Positions 18,006 to 26,927 are shown, counted from the first letter of the stretch. The stretch: DNA of 47,549 nucleotides from Anaerolineae bacterium (GCA_025062375.1 JANXAG010000015.1:1-47549), one strand, 5' to 3'. The notes: generated by a model not told the origin, from the sequence alone. Program-made: numbers and translations.

Positions 18006-18034
18006 TTGCGTCACTTTACAGGTTAAATTATAAT
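18006..18034 (+). promoter_or_regulatory. Promoter of the sortase-receiver pair
   Basis: TTGCGT (18006-18011), 17-nt spacer, TATAAT (18029-18034). Start near 18041, which places the TTG at 18039 outside the transcript and supports ATG 18054 as the sortase start. Confidence 0.75.
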
Positions 18035-18053
18035 TTCTTTGGCAGGCGAAGCC

Positions 18054-18821
18054 ATGGTTAGGCTTTGGCTTTGGTTTTTGATTTTGATGGGAGGCATTTC
18101 CATAATAGCAGGCATATTTTATTTGAGCCAGGAAGAAGAACCCCTGGAGGTCCAGAATCTGACCCTTGTTGTTCCAGCGGTCACCGCTGAAACTTCTCCA
18201 ACTCCTGAGCTTAAGCCGTCGGTTTTCGTTTCACCGCAGCTTTCCCTAGGGCCTTCTCCAACTCCTGAGCTTAAGCCGTCGGTTTTCGTTTCACCACAAC
18301 TTTCCCTGGAGCTTTCTCTAACTCCCTCTCCAACGCCCGCTCCCAGGCCGGTTAGAATCATTATCCCTGCTATAAAAGTTGATGCTCCGGTTGTGGAAGT
18401 GGGGATAAAAATAGTGCACACTAAAAAGGGCCTTCAGGCACAGTGGGAAGTAGCCGAATATGCCGCAGGGCATCACTCCACCAGTGCCAGCCCCGGCGAA
18501 GGGGGAAACATCGTAATTTCGGGTCATCACAACGTAAAAGGCAAGGTTTTCCAGAGGCTGTGGGAGTTAAAGCCTGGGGACAGAGTGCTCCTCTACAACG
18601 CTGAAGGCAAAGTGTTCATATACGAGGTCAAAGAGGTTCTTTTGCTCAGGGAAAAGGGGGTGAGCGAGGAACAGCGGAGGGCTAATGCCAGGTATATGGA
18701 CCCCACTCCGGATGAAACCCTTACTTTAATAACCTGCTGGCCTCCCCGTGGAAATTCCCATAGGGTAATAGTAATTGCCAAACCGTTTGAGCCTGGCCAG
18801 TTGAAGGCAAATATGGATTAG
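18054..18821 (+). CDS. Sortase-family transpeptidase with repeated linker
   Basis: A 255-aa membrane-anchored cysteine transpeptidase that would join surface proteins to a cell-envelope acceptor. After a membrane segment (about 4-24) comes a Ser/Pro/Thr-rich stalk, then the catalytic domain (about 98-255) with H158 (SGHHN), C228 (LITCWPP) and R237 (SHRVIV), the sortase triad. The stalk holds a 17-residue unit twice, encoded by a 60-bp tandem duplication. No LPxTG-type substrate gene is recognised in the window. A TTG at 18039 is rejected as start because of the promoter position. The receiver gene begins 12 nt later. Confidence 0.9.
   Translation: MVRLWLWFLILMGGISIIAGIFYLSQEEEPLEVQNLTLVVPAVTAETSPTPELKPSVFVSPQLSLGPSPTPELKPSVFVSPQLSLELSLTPSPTPAPRPVRIIIPAIKVDAPVVEVGIKIVHTKKGLQAQWEVAEYAAGHHSTSASPGEGGNIVISGHHNVKGKVFQRLWELKPGDRVLLYNAEGKVFIYEVKEVLLLREKGVSEEQRRANARYMDPTPDETLTLITCWPPRGNSHRVIVIAKPFEPGQLKANMD
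18193..18312 (+). repeat. Two near-identical 60-bp tandem units inside the sortase gene
   Basis: Units 18193-18252 and 18253-18312 differ at only a few bases, and both encode PTPELKPSVFVSPQLSL. The reading frame is kept. A short degenerate continuation (LTPSPTP) follows. The near identity suggests a recent duplication lengthening the stalk. Confidence 0.92.
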
Positions 18822-18833
18822 AAGGAGAAAGGG

Positions 18834-19217
18834 ATGGGGGAGAGGAAGCGCATCCTCTGCATAGAAGACGAACCCGAAATGATAGAATTGATCCGCATTA
18901 TTCTGGAGAAAAAGGGTTTTGAGGTCAAAGGAGCTGTAGGAGGGAAAGAAGGCTTGGAAAAAGCCCGGTCCGAAAAACCAGACCTGATCCTTCTGGACCT
19001 TATGATGCCTGAGATGGACGGGTGGGAAGTTTACCGTCAGCTCAAAAGCGATGAAGAGCTCAAGGATATTCCAGTAATCATCGTTACTGCCAGGTCCCAG
19101 AATATAGATAAAATCCTGGGGCTTCACATAGCGAAGGTTGATGATTACATAACCAAGCCCTTCGGCCCCAGCGATCTGGTAGAGAGTATAAAAAGGGTCT
19201 TAGGCCTTCAGGGCTGA
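18834..19217 (+). CDS. Single-domain response regulator (CheY-like)
   Basis: A 127-aa receiver with no output domain. It has acidic pocket E11-D12 (CIEDEP), phospho-acceptor D55 (LLDLMMPEMDG), Thr in IIVTARS and Lys in ITKPFGP. It starts 12 nt after the sortase stop, with AGAAGGAGAAAGGG before ATG 18834, so the two are cotranscribed. Output must be through protein contact. No histidine kinase lies nearby. Confidence 0.93.
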   Translation: MGERKRILCIEDEPEMIELIRIILEKKGFEVKGAVGGKEGLEKARSEKPDLILLDLMMPEMDGWEVYRQLKSDEELKDIPVIIVTARSQNIDKILGLHIAKVDDYITKPFGPSDLVESIKRVLGLQG

Positions 19218-19220
19218 AGA

Positions 19221-19391
19221 TTACTTGGGCGGCAATTCAATTGGAGCCCATGGGCTTATCTTGCGGATTTTCTGGATGATGCGTTCCCTTTCTGCAGGGT
19301 CTGTTGTGGCAGCAAGCCTGGCTCTTAGCTTGCGCAGTTTTTGTTTGCGTACTCTCCTTCTCCTCAGTTCCTGCTCTCTTTCCCTGACCAT
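19221..19391 (-). CDS. Small highly basic conserved protein (DUF6800-like)
   Basis: A 56-aa ORF starting at ATG 19391 behind GGGAGGG. The sequence is rich in Arg, Lys and Glu, has a heptad-like helical middle (VRKQKLRKLRARLA), then a conserved-looking DPAERERIIQKIRKISPWAP and a Pro-rich tail. It resembles the small DUF6800 family as I recall it, whose function is unknown. It overlaps the end of the flippase-like gene by 28 nt, so it is the last gene of that minus-strand operon. A longer ORF on the opposite strand (19225-19407) is its shadow. Basic and helical, it might bind RNA or ribosomes (inference only). Confidence 0.72.
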   Translation of the reverse strand: MVREREQELRRRRVRKQKLRKLRARLAATTDPAERERIIQKIRKISPWAPIELPPK

Positions 19392-20347
19392 ACTTTCCCT
19401 CCCCTGAAGTTATTGGTCTTTCTGCTTTTCCACCAAAGGAAAGCCCCTGGCAGGCTTGTAAAATAAATTATAGCCTGCATCAACAGGGAAAGGGAAAAAG
19501 CGCCCGCCGGAGAGGTTACTCCAGCCAGGCTGCTGTAGAGGAAAACGAAGGTGCCCTGGTTAACTCCAAGCCCTCCCACCGAAGGAATGAGAATGGGAGC
19601 AAAAGGGGTTAAGGGGTTCAGGATGAAGATGTAAATGGGGGGTATGCCGGCGTGAACAGCTTCCGAAGCACACCAGTTCACCAGGCTGGTGAGGGTAAGG
19701 CCGCAAAGGGCTACCAGAAAAGCTTTCCCTAAGACTGTGGGCTTGGCTCTGTAGGCATCCACAGCCCTGGAAAGGCGCAGGAGAAAGGGGTTGATGGTGG
19801 TCACTTTGCCCAGAAGTCGCCTGAGCCGGCGGCTCATGAGGGAAGCAAAACCCAGGATAAAAAATATATTCACACCCACTACAACCACTACAAGACCGTA
19901 AAGGTCAACCCTTTTCATCCCCCAGAGGGCGAAAGTTACTCCCACCAGACCTCCGAAGAGGAAAGAAGCCAGCCCCACTAACCTGTCCACCAGCACGGAT
20001 ATAGCTGCCTCTGTCGCCTGTTCCGAATCTACTGCCAGACCATAGCCCCGCATTACGTCTATCGCCACCATGGGTAGCAGGAAATTCCCAAAGAACAGAC
20101 CTGTGAAAAAATAAGAAGTCAGGCTACTGAAAGGCACTTCCATCCCCGCTGCTCTCAAAAGCAAATGCCACTTATAAATGTTGACGAATATAGCCAGAAT
20201 GTAAAGGGCAAAAGCTAAAAGGACCAGCTCAAGCTTAGCCCTTGAAAGCAGCTCCCATGACTGATGTATTTCAGGTTTGGTGAGGAGAAAAACCAGTAAA
20301 CCGATGCTTATGGCTACCTTAAGGGCGGAGGTGAGAGCTTTTTTCAT
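19364..20347 (-). CDS. Flippase-like integral membrane protein (LPG synthase TM / UPF0104 family)
   Basis: A 327-aa protein with about eight hydrophobic helices and family motifs near YIFILNPLTPFAPILIPSVGG-type loops and LVDRLVGLASFL. The fold is that of the membrane domain of lysylphosphatidylglycerol synthases and AglD-like proteins, often encoded next to glycosyltransferases. The catalytic aminoacyl-transfer domain is absent. Its ATG overlaps the GT2 stop by 4 nt, so it probably helps make or translocate a glycolipid with that enzyme; the lipid is unknown. Confidence 0.82.
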   Translation of the reverse strand: MKKALTSALKVAISIGLLVFLLTKPEIHQSWELLSRAKLELVLLAFALYILAIFVNIYKWHLLLRAAGMEVPFSSLTSYFFTGLFFGNFLLPMVAIDVMRGYGLAVDSEQATEAAISVLVDRLVGLASFLFGGLVGVTFALWGMKRVDLYGLVVVVVGVNIFFILGFASLMSRRLRRLLGKVTTINPFLLRLSRAVDAYRAKPTVLGKAFLVALCGLTLTSLVNWCASEAVHAGIPPIYIFILNPLTPFAPILIPSVGGLGVNQGTFVFLYSSLAGVTSPAGAFSLSLLMQAIIYFTSLPGAFLWWKSRKTNNFRGGKVWSGKESRN

Positions 20348-21345
20348 TCTTCTTTGTACTCCGGATCAATGATGGGGGCAAAGGGGTCAAGGGTTAACTT
20401 CGTAACTACCGAGGGAGGAGCCTTTTCAAGCTTGGAAGGGGGTTCCACTTTTTTGGTAGTCCAGGCCATATCCCAGATCACATGCTTACGGCCTCGGACA
20501 TAATAATCATAAGCACCCAGAAGTCGAGCGAAGGCTTCTACTGCCGCCAGAGCTATAAGAACGTAAATGAGCCTTATAGCTCCCCACAGCTCCGCAAGCC
20601 AGAGACGCACGATTCGCCAGGTGTCAAGGCTTGCCACCTTATAGCCATATTTGTGCATAAGGTGAAGGTGGCCAGCATAGTTGCGCCGGCGCTGTCGGAT
20701 AAAATCTCCCAGAGTCGTTGGGCCCATGTTGAAAACCACTGCGTCAGGAGCATAACGCACTTCAAGGCCCCGTTTTATAACCAGAGCTTCCACAAAAGCT
20801 TCATCCATAGCCACATCAGGCGGGATCTGATCGAAGACTTTGCGGAAGGCTATGAGCTCCCCAAGGCGGGGGATTTCCATACAGAGTTCGTGCTCCAGCT
20901 TCAACCTCAAATGGGATAGAGCGGCGATGATGTGGTCAGGGGTATTAACGGCCACCTTTTGGGCTCCCGTCATCCCAACCCTGGGATCCTTGAACATCCT
21001 GACCAGGTTTTCAATGGCATCGTAGCGGGGAAGCGTATCGCCGCTTTCCAGGACGCAGATTTCTTCTCTGGCGTGCCTTAAGAACAGGTTTACAGCGGAG
21101 GTTTTCCCTTCTCTCCGCTCTTGAACCAGTAGCTTTATCCTGGGGTCCTTCTGCTGGTATTCCTGAACTATCTCCACAGTGCGATCAGTGCAACCCGAGG
21201 CCACAACGATTATTTCGGTAATTTCTACTTCATGGAGCTTCTGGTTGAGGAGAGCATCCAGAAGCTTGCCTATGTTGGCCTCCTCATTGTAGGCGGTAAT
21301 GCCTACACTGCAGCGGATTTTCCCCTCTCCCACTTTATTACCCAC
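20344..21345 (-). CDS. Family 2 glycosyltransferase
   Basis: A 333-aa GT-A-fold glycosyltransferase with N-terminal nucleotide-sugar site (VGITAYNEEANIGKLLDAL), an acidic motif VLESGDT in the position of DxD, a later acceptor-side MDEAFVE, and QRRRNYAGH resembling the QxxRW motif of processive GT2 enzymes. Two hydrophobic segments follow (about 250-280), suggesting membrane attachment. GTG 21345 is only about 15 nt from the predicted transcription start and has no clear ribosome binding site. It leads a three-gene minus-strand operon with the flippase-like protein and the 56-aa protein. Confidence 0.87.
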   Translation of the reverse strand: MGNKVGEGKIRCSVGITAYNEEANIGKLLDALLNQKLHEVEITEIIVVASGCTDRTVEIVQEYQQKDPRIKLLVQERREGKTSAVNLFLRHAREEICVLESGDTLPRYDAIENLVRMFKDPRVGMTGAQKVAVNTPDHIIAALSHLRLKLEHELCMEIPRLGELIAFRKVFDQIPPDVAMDEAFVEALVIKRGLEVRYAPDAVVFNMGPTTLGDFIRQRRRNYAGHLHLMHKYGYKVASLDTWRIVRLWLAELWGAIRLIYVLIALAAVEAFARLLGAYDYYVRGRKHVIWDMAWTTKKVEPPSKLEKAPPSVVTKLTLDPFAPIIDPEYKEE

Positions 21346-21366
21346 GGTTAAAATTTTACAGGAGGG

Positions 21367-21395
21367 ATTATAGCATAAAGACCTCTTTTCGCCAA
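21367..21395 (-). promoter_or_regulatory. Promoter of the GT2 operon
   Basis: On the minus strand TTGGCG (21390-21395), 17-nt spacer, TATAAT (21367-21372) with extended TGC. The transcript would start near 21360, leaving a very short leader. Confidence 0.75.
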
Positions 21396-21437
21396 AAGGT
21401 CAAAGACAGCCCTTATCGCTCCCGGTTTTAACGTAAG

Positions 21438-21466
21438 TTGAGGATAAGGCCTGATTCTGGTAAAAT
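21438..21466 (+). promoter_or_regulatory. Promoter of the YYY membrane protein-mutS2 pair
   Basis: TTGAGG (21438-21443), 17-nt spacer, TAAAAT (21461-21466). Start near 21473, about 28 nt before the GTG at 21501. Confidence 0.65.
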
Positions 21467-21500
21467 CAAAGGGCAAAGTCAGGCTGAAAGGGGGTAAAAG

Positions 21501-23711
21501 GTGCTTTTCGCTTTTAAATGGTGGCTCGCTTTAAGCCTTCTGAACCTGCTGGCTCTGCCTTTAACGCGCCGCCTTTTTCCCTTTATCCCGGGAAATGGTT
21601 ACCCATTCTCCAGACCTCTGGGCCTCCTCCTGACCTGCTGGATTTTCTGGCTCGGGTGTTCTTTCGGTTTCATTCAGAATAGTCCTGGTGGTGTTATCGC
21701 CGCCCTGGCACTGGCTTCGCTCATTTCCTGGAAGCTGGGCCGAAAGGATTTAAGGGATTTCTGGAGCCAGGAGCGCCCCTTGATCTTAGCCACTGAACTG
21801 ATCCACGCGTTAGCCTTTGCTTCCTTCGCCCTCTTCAAGGCCTTTCGCCCTGAAATTTCCGGTACCGAGAAACCCATGGAACTGGCCTTTCTCAACGCTA
21901 TCCTTAGGAGCCCGAATTTTCCACCTCACGACCCCTGGCTCTCGGGTTTTGCCATAAGTTACTATTATTTTGGCTACGTGATGGTGGCTTTTCTGGCCAA
22001 ATTGACCGCCACCCCTTCAAGTGTGGCCTTTAACCTCGCGATAGCTTCTCTCTTCGCCCTCACCGTTACAAGCCTTTTTGGAGTGGTCTACGGGCTAATA
22101 AAAGTGGAAGAGGGTTCGCCCTGGCGAGCAATCCGGTGGGCTTTTATGGGAGCAATGCTGGTAGCTGTGATGGGCAATCAGGAAGGATTCCTGGAGCTTC
22201 TCCACTGCAAGGGCATAGGCTCGCCAGCTTTCTGGGAGTGGATTGATATAAAGGGTTTAGCTCAGGCTCCACCATGCCCTGGCTCCCTCCACCCCGTGGA
22301 TTTCTGGTGGTGGTGGAGGGCTTCCAGAGTAATCCATGACCGCAATCTCCTGGGACAGGACCAAGAGGTAATTGACGAGTTCCCCTTCTTCAGTTTCCTT
22401 TTGGGAGATTTGCACCCTCACGTCCTGGCTCTGCCTTTTGCTATTATGGCTACAGGCCTGGCTTTGAACATTTTTTATTCCTACCCCGTTTCTTTCGCCT
22501 GGTCAAACTTGTTCTTTTACAGCCTTATCCTGGGAGGACTAGGCTTTTTGAACACGTGGGATTTCCCCATTTACCTGGCTTTCGTGGGAGCAACAGTCGC
22601 TCTTGCCCACCACCGGGAGGGAGAAAGAGCTCCCGTGAAGAAGGCTTTAAGGCTTGTCTTTGTTCTGGGTGCGCTTGGAGTAGCTCTGTACATCCCTTTC
22701 TACGTCAGTTTTCGTTCTCAAGCCGGGGGGATTTTGCCTGTAATCTTCAACGCTACGAAGGTTCACCAGTACTTTATCATGTTCGCCCCCTTTATCCTCG
22801 CAGGGCCGGCCCTTTTCTCTCCGCTTCGCACTCTGAGGGCAACAGGGCTTGCTAAAACCCTGTCAATTACAGCTGTCTTCCTGGCCCTTTTGTGCTACCT
22901 TTTCCGGAAACCCCTTCCCGCTCTTCTTATTCCTCTAAGCCTCATAGCTTTCCTTTCAATTCTGAATAACAAAGAAAAGCCTTCTGCCTTTGCCCTGCTT
23001 CTCTGGCTTTCAGGCCTCCTTCTTACTCTGACGGTGGAGTTCGTTTATGTCAGGGACCTTTTTGGGACAAGGATGAACACTGTTTTCAAACTTTACTACC
23101 AGGCCTGGGTTCTGATGGGGCTGGCCTGTGCTTTTGCCCTCTATAGACTTTCCACCAGAGTTTCCTTCACCAGAACCTTGTGGAGGAATTTCATCCTCCT
23201 CTTCGTGGGCTTCGGCTTTTTTTATCCTCTGGCCGCTTCGGCAACCAGGGCCTTCGCTGAAGGGAGGGGGCCATTGACCCTGGACGGAACTGTCTATTTA
23301 AAAGAGGTTAATCCGGCTGATTACGAAGCCATCCTCTGGCTCAATCAAAATGTTAAAGGGGTTCCCGTTATTCTGGAAGCCACCGGTGGCTCTTACACCT
23401 ATTACGGCCGGGTCTCTACCCATACAGGACTTCCGACAATTCTGGGCTGGGATTTCCATGAATTTCAGTGGCGCGGTTCCTATGAAGAGCCCTCTCGGCG
23501 CAAGCCTGACATCTCCCGAATCTACACTACTCCGGATCCTGAAGAAGCAAAGGAGCTTGTCCAGAAATACAATGTGCGTTACATTTACATTGGGCCTCTT
23601 GAGCGCGAAACTTACCGGCTCACCGGCCTGGCGGAGGAGAAATTTTCCCGTTTTGCGACCCTGGTGTATGATAAAAATGGGGTGAAAATTTTCGTTTGTC
23701 CTTTCCCTTGA
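21501..23711 (+). CDS. DUF2298 / YYY-type polytopic membrane protein
   Basis: A 736-aa protein with many hydrophobic helices and the diagnostic SYYYFGY motif (near residue 155) of the Chloroflexi/archaeal YYY family. The HDPWLSGF lead-in, FPFFSFLLGDLHPHVLALPF and the soluble C-terminal part are typical. These proteins look like membrane glycosyltransferases of the GT-C fold (acidic HD pair in an extracytoplasmic loop), so transfer from a lipid-linked sugar is plausible but unproven. GTG 21501 follows AAAGGGGGTAAAAG. mutS2 begins 14 nt after it. The protein is a useful taxonomic pointer to Chloroflexota. Confidence 0.88.
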   Translation: MLFAFKWWLALSLLNLLALPLTRRLFPFIPGNGYPFSRPLGLLLTCWIFWLGCSFGFIQNSPGGVIAALALASLISWKLGRKDLRDFWSQERPLILATELIHALAFASFALFKAFRPEISGTEKPMELAFLNAILRSPNFPPHDPWLSGFAISYYYFGYVMVAFLAKLTATPSSVAFNLAIASLFALTVTSLFGVVYGLIKVEEGSPWRAIRWAFMGAMLVAVMGNQEGFLELLHCKGIGSPAFWEWIDIKGLAQAPPCPGSLHPVDFWWWWRASRVIHDRNLLGQDQEVIDEFPFFSFLLGDLHPHVLALPFAIMATGLALNIFYSYPVSFAWSNLFFYSLILGGLGFLNTWDFPIYLAFVGATVALAHHREGERAPVKKALRLVFVLGALGVALYIPFYVSFRSQAGGILPVIFNATKVHQYFIMFAPFILAGPALFSPLRTLRATGLAKTLSITAVFLALLCYLFRKPLPALLIPLSLIAFLSILNNKEKPSAFALLLWLSGLLLTLTVEFVYVRDLFGTRMNTVFKLYYQAWVLMGLACAFALYRLSTRVSFTRTLWRNFILLFVGFGFFYPLAASATRAFAEGRGPLTLDGTVYLKEVNPADYEAILWLNQNVKGVPVILEATGGSYTYYGRVSTHTGLPTILGWDFHEFQWRGSYEEPSRRKPDISRIYTTPDPEEAKELVQKYNVRYIYIGPLERETYRLTGLAEEKFSRFATLVYDKNGVKIFVCPFP

Positions 23712-23725
23712 AAGGGGCAGGAGCC

Positions 23726-26080
23726 TTGCAGGAAAGGGACCTTCAGACTCTGGAGTTCTTCAAAATTCTGGAAAAGCTGGCTTCTTACACCTCCTTTGAG
23801 GGGAGCCGGGAGTTGGCCTTTTCCCTGCGCCCTTCTTCCGATGAGAAAGAAGTGGAGTTAAAGCTCCGGGAAACAGCAGAGGCCATTTCTCTCCTTCGGG
23901 AAAAAGCCAACCTCTCCCTGGCGGGGGCGGTGGAAATTCGTCCTTTCCTGGATAGAGCGGCAAAATTTCAAATCCTTCTGCCCCAAGAACTTATCGCCAT
24001 AAAGAACACGATTTTAGCCGCTGCCAGGCTTCGGCGGGCTATAGTCCGTTACTCCGATATAGCTCCCCTGCTTTCGGCAAAGGCCAGGGGGATGGAGGAT
24101 TACACCTGGGTGGCCCGCGAAATCGGGCAGGCTATAAGCGAGCAGGGCGACGTTCTGGATGAAGCCTCTCCTGAGCTTAAGCGCATCCGTCGGGAGCTGA
24201 GGGAGACTCGTGAGCTCCTCTTCCATCGCCTTCACGAAATCATAACTTCACCGGCCGTAGCTCAGTTCATCCAGGAACCCATAATAACTGAGCGCCACGG
24301 CCGCTTCGTAATCCCCGTCAAAGCCCAGTTTAAAAGCCGCATACCTGGCCTCGTCCACGATATATCCGCCAGTGGGGTTACAGTTTTCCTGGAGCCTCTG
24401 GAAGTGGTGGAGCTGGGGAACCAGTTTCGAGAGCTTCAGCTTATGGAAGAAGAGGAAATCCGCCGAGTTCTGGCCCGCTTCACTCGCCTCATAGCTGAAG
24501 AGGAACCTTACCTCCGCCGCACTGTGGAAATTATGGCGGAAATTGACCTGGCTTTCGCCAAAGCTCAATATGCCTTAGCTACCGATTCCGTTATACCGAA
24601 ACTTGTCCCTTGGAAGGGTCCCGTCCTCAAGGACTCTTTCGTCCACCCAGGGGTAACCCTCTCCTTCAAGAAAGCTCGCCACCCTCTTCTGGACCCCCGC
24701 AAAGTGGTCCCCGTGGACATATACTTAACCGATGACTATTTCATTCTGGTGATAACGGGGCCCAACACTGGAGGCAAAACCGTAACGTTGAAAACGGCTG
24801 GGCTTCTGGCTCTGATGGCTCAGGCGGGTCTTGCCATCCCCGCTCAGGAAGGTTCTTCCCTTTCGGTTTTCCGGGGAATATATGCCGATATTGGCGATGA
24901 GCAATCTATAGAGCAAAGTCTTTCCACTTTTTCCTCTCATATGAGCAACATAATCCGGATTCTGAACATGGCCGACTCCCGTTCCTTGGTGATTCTGGAT
25001 GAGCTGGGAGCAGGGACGGACCCGGTGGAAGGAGCAGCTTTGGCAAGGGCTCTCCTGGCCCACCTCAGAAACAGGAGCATTACCACGCTGGTGGCCACCC
25101 ACATTTCGGAGCTTAAAGCTTACGCCTATGCCACCCCCGGTGTGGAAAACGCTTCTATGGAATTTGATCCTGAGACCCTGGCGCCAACATACAGTCTCAA
25201 GATAGGATTTCCGGGGCAATCCAACGCTTTGATAATAGCTTCAAGGCTTGGCCTCGATCCTGAGATAATACGTCAGGCCAGGGATTTCCTTCCTCCTCAG
25301 AGGCTTGAGACAGAAGCTCTCCTGGCTCAGATTCAGGAAACCTACAGGCGGGCCAGAGAACTGGAGGAAGAAGCCAGCAGAGCCCTGGAAAGAGCCAGGC
25401 AATGGGAGGAAGAAGCCCGCAAGAAATTGGAAGAGCTTGAAAAAGAGCGACACCGCATCTTGGAGGAAACCCGTCGGGAAGCACAGGAGGAAATTGATAG
25501 GATTCGGGCAGAACTGGCCAGACTGAAAGCAACGGCGGAAATCCACCGTTCTCCCGAGACTATAAGGGAAATATTGCAGGAAATCGAAAAGCTGGAGGAA
25601 AGCGTCCCCCCACCGCCGCCTCCTGTTCTCCCAGGCCCTATTTCGGTAGGAGATTGGGTTTGGGTCCATGGCCTTAATTCCTCCGGAGAAGTGATAGCCC
25701 TTATGGAAGAGGAAGCGGTGGTGCTGGTGGACAACTGGAGAGTCAGGGTGCCTCTGGATAGACTTGAGAAACGGCAATCGCCATCCTTTAGCATTCCCAG
25801 AGCTGAGAGCGTTGTTTTCCCGCGGCCCTCAAAGGTTCCGGGCGAGCTTAACTTACGGGGGATGAAGGTTGAGGAGGCTCTCATACTCCTGGATAATTAT
25901 TTAGATCAGGCTTTTCTGGCGGGGCTTGAAAAAGTAAGGTTAGTCCACGGTAAGGGAACGGGAGCTCTCCGTCAGGCTTTGTGGGCGTATCTGGCAGAAC
26001 ATCCTCTCGTAGCCTCTTTTTACCACGCTCCTCCTGGTGAAGGTGGAGATGGGGTAACAATCGTCAGGTTCAATCGTTAA
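23726..26080 (+). CDS. mutS2: MutS2 ATPase with C-terminal Smr domain
   Basis: A 784-aa MutS2 protein: MutS-like core and clamp, ATPase with Walker A GPNTGGKT and DELGAGTDP, a long charged coiled coil (about 510-620), a Pro-rich hinge, a KOW-like part (SVGDWVWVHGLNSSGEV) and a C-terminal Smr nuclease domain (LRGMKVEEAL to VHGKGTGALR). MutS2 proteins limit recombination or split collided ribosomes. I chose TTG 23726 (LQERDLQTLEFFKIL) because a GGGGCAGGAG site precedes it and homologues start here; a TTG at 23696 lies inside the previous gene. It overlaps trmI on the opposite strand by 11 nt at their 3' ends. Confidence 0.95.
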   Translation: MQERDLQTLEFFKILEKLASYTSFEGSRELAFSLRPSSDEKEVELKLRETAEAISLLREKANLSLAGAVEIRPFLDRAAKFQILLPQELIAIKNTILAAARLRRAIVRYSDIAPLLSAKARGMEDYTWVAREIGQAISEQGDVLDEASPELKRIRRELRETRELLFHRLHEIITSPAVAQFIQEPIITERHGRFVIPVKAQFKSRIPGLVHDISASGVTVFLEPLEVVELGNQFRELQLMEEEEIRRVLARFTRLIAEEEPYLRRTVEIMAEIDLAFAKAQYALATDSVIPKLVPWKGPVLKDSFVHPGVTLSFKKARHPLLDPRKVVPVDIYLTDDYFILVITGPNTGGKTVTLKTAGLLALMAQAGLAIPAQEGSSLSVFRGIYADIGDEQSIEQSLSTFSSHMSNIIRILNMADSRSLVILDELGAGTDPVEGAALARALLAHLRNRSITTLVATHISELKAYAYATPGVENASMEFDPETLAPTYSLKIGFPGQSNALIIASRLGLDPEIIRQARDFLPPQRLETEALLAQIQETYRRARELEEEASRALERARQWEEEARKKLEELEKERHRILEETRREAQEEIDRIRAELARLKATAEIHRSPETIREILQEIEKLEESVPPPPPPVLPGPISVGDWVWVHGLNSSGEVIALMEEEAVVLVDNWRVRVPLDRLEKRQSPSFSIPRAESVVFPRPSKVPGELNLRGMKVEEALILLDNYLDQAFLAGLEKVRLVHGKGTGALRQALWAYLAEHPLVASFYHAPPGEGGDGVTIVRFNR

Positions 26081-26912
26081 AACTTTCCTCTTTGTGGAAG
26101 CGCCACGCTCGGCCGCGTCGGAAAGAAAACCACTCCTTTCCAGCCGCTTCGGCTTTCCGGGCAAAAATAAGATAACCGGTGTGGGCTACCATCCGGTCAT
26201 CGGGGCGAAGCCTTTCGTGGACGGCTTTGTATGGTCTGAGGAACAGCTCTTCAACTTCAACGTCTACAAACCCATGGTTCTCCAAGCCTTCCAGAAGCTT
26301 TATCACCTGATTGGCTGTTGGAACCAGCGCTCCGAAAAAACCGCCCGGCTTAAGGGTTTCCTCAGCCTGGGCCAGGTATTCCCACGGAGTGCGGAGGTCC
26401 AAAAATAGAGCATCCACTTCTTTTTCGTCAAAGCCTTGAGCAATGTCCCTTTCTTTAAGCTCCACGTAATCCAGAACTCCAGCCATCTCCAGAGTGCGGT
26501 GGGCAAACTTAAGCATTTCAGGCCTCACCTCATAAGAGTAAACCCGTCCCGAAGGCATCACTGCCCTGGCCAGCACCAGGGTAAGGGCTCCACTTCCGGT
26601 TCCAGCTTCCACCACCCTCTTCCCGGGCATCAAATTTAGTCTGAGGATTATGTAGCCAGCGTCTTTTGGATAGATTATCTGGGTTATGCGTGGGATAGAT
26701 TGGATGAGGTCGAAGGTGGAGGGCTCCAGCAGGAGGAACTTATGCCCCAGGTGAGATTGGACAGAGGAACCAAAGGGTTTTCCTATCAGGTCTTCGTGCT
26801 TTATATAGCCGAACTGGGTTTCAAAGCGCTTGCCCGGGGAAAGCTTCAAGATGAAGCGCTTACCTTTTTGGCTAATCAGGAGCACCAGGGACCCTTCTCT
26901 GGCGACTTCCAC
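26070..26912 (-). CDS. trmI: tRNA (adenine-N1)-methyltransferase, TrmI type
   Basis: An S-adenosylmethionine enzyme that methylates A58 in the tRNA T-loop. The 280-aa protein has the small N-terminal beta domain, SAM-binding VVEAGTGSGALTL, the acidic end of the next strand in YEVRPE, and FLDLRTPWEYL near the catalytic cleft. Length matches the family. GTG 26912 has GAGAGG before it. It lies directly behind a structured RNA with its own promoter (26928-27101), which may be an independent RNA or its leader. Confidence 0.92.
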   Translation of the reverse strand: MEVAREGSLVLLISQKGKRFILKLSPGKRFETQFGYIKHEDLIGKPFGSSVQSHLGHKFLLLEPSTFDLIQSIPRITQIIYPKDAGYIILRLNLMPGKRVVEAGTGSGALTLVLARAVMPSGRVYSYEVRPEMLKFAHRTLEMAGVLDYVELKERDIAQGFDEKEVDALFLDLRTPWEYLAQAEETLKPGGFFGALVPTANQVIKLLEGLENHGFVDVEVEELFLRPYKAVHERLRPDDRMVAHTGYLIFARKAEAAGKEWFSFRRGRAWRFHKEESFND

Positions 26913-26927
26913 CGAACACCTCTCAAT

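Noticed and set aside
18039-18053. TTG start of the sortase gene
   Set aside because: It precedes the predicted transcription start at about 18041.
19225-19407. 60-aa plus-strand ORF
   Set aside because: Composition is Leu/Ser-rich shadow of the minus-strand 56-aa basic gene, which has a good ribosome binding site.
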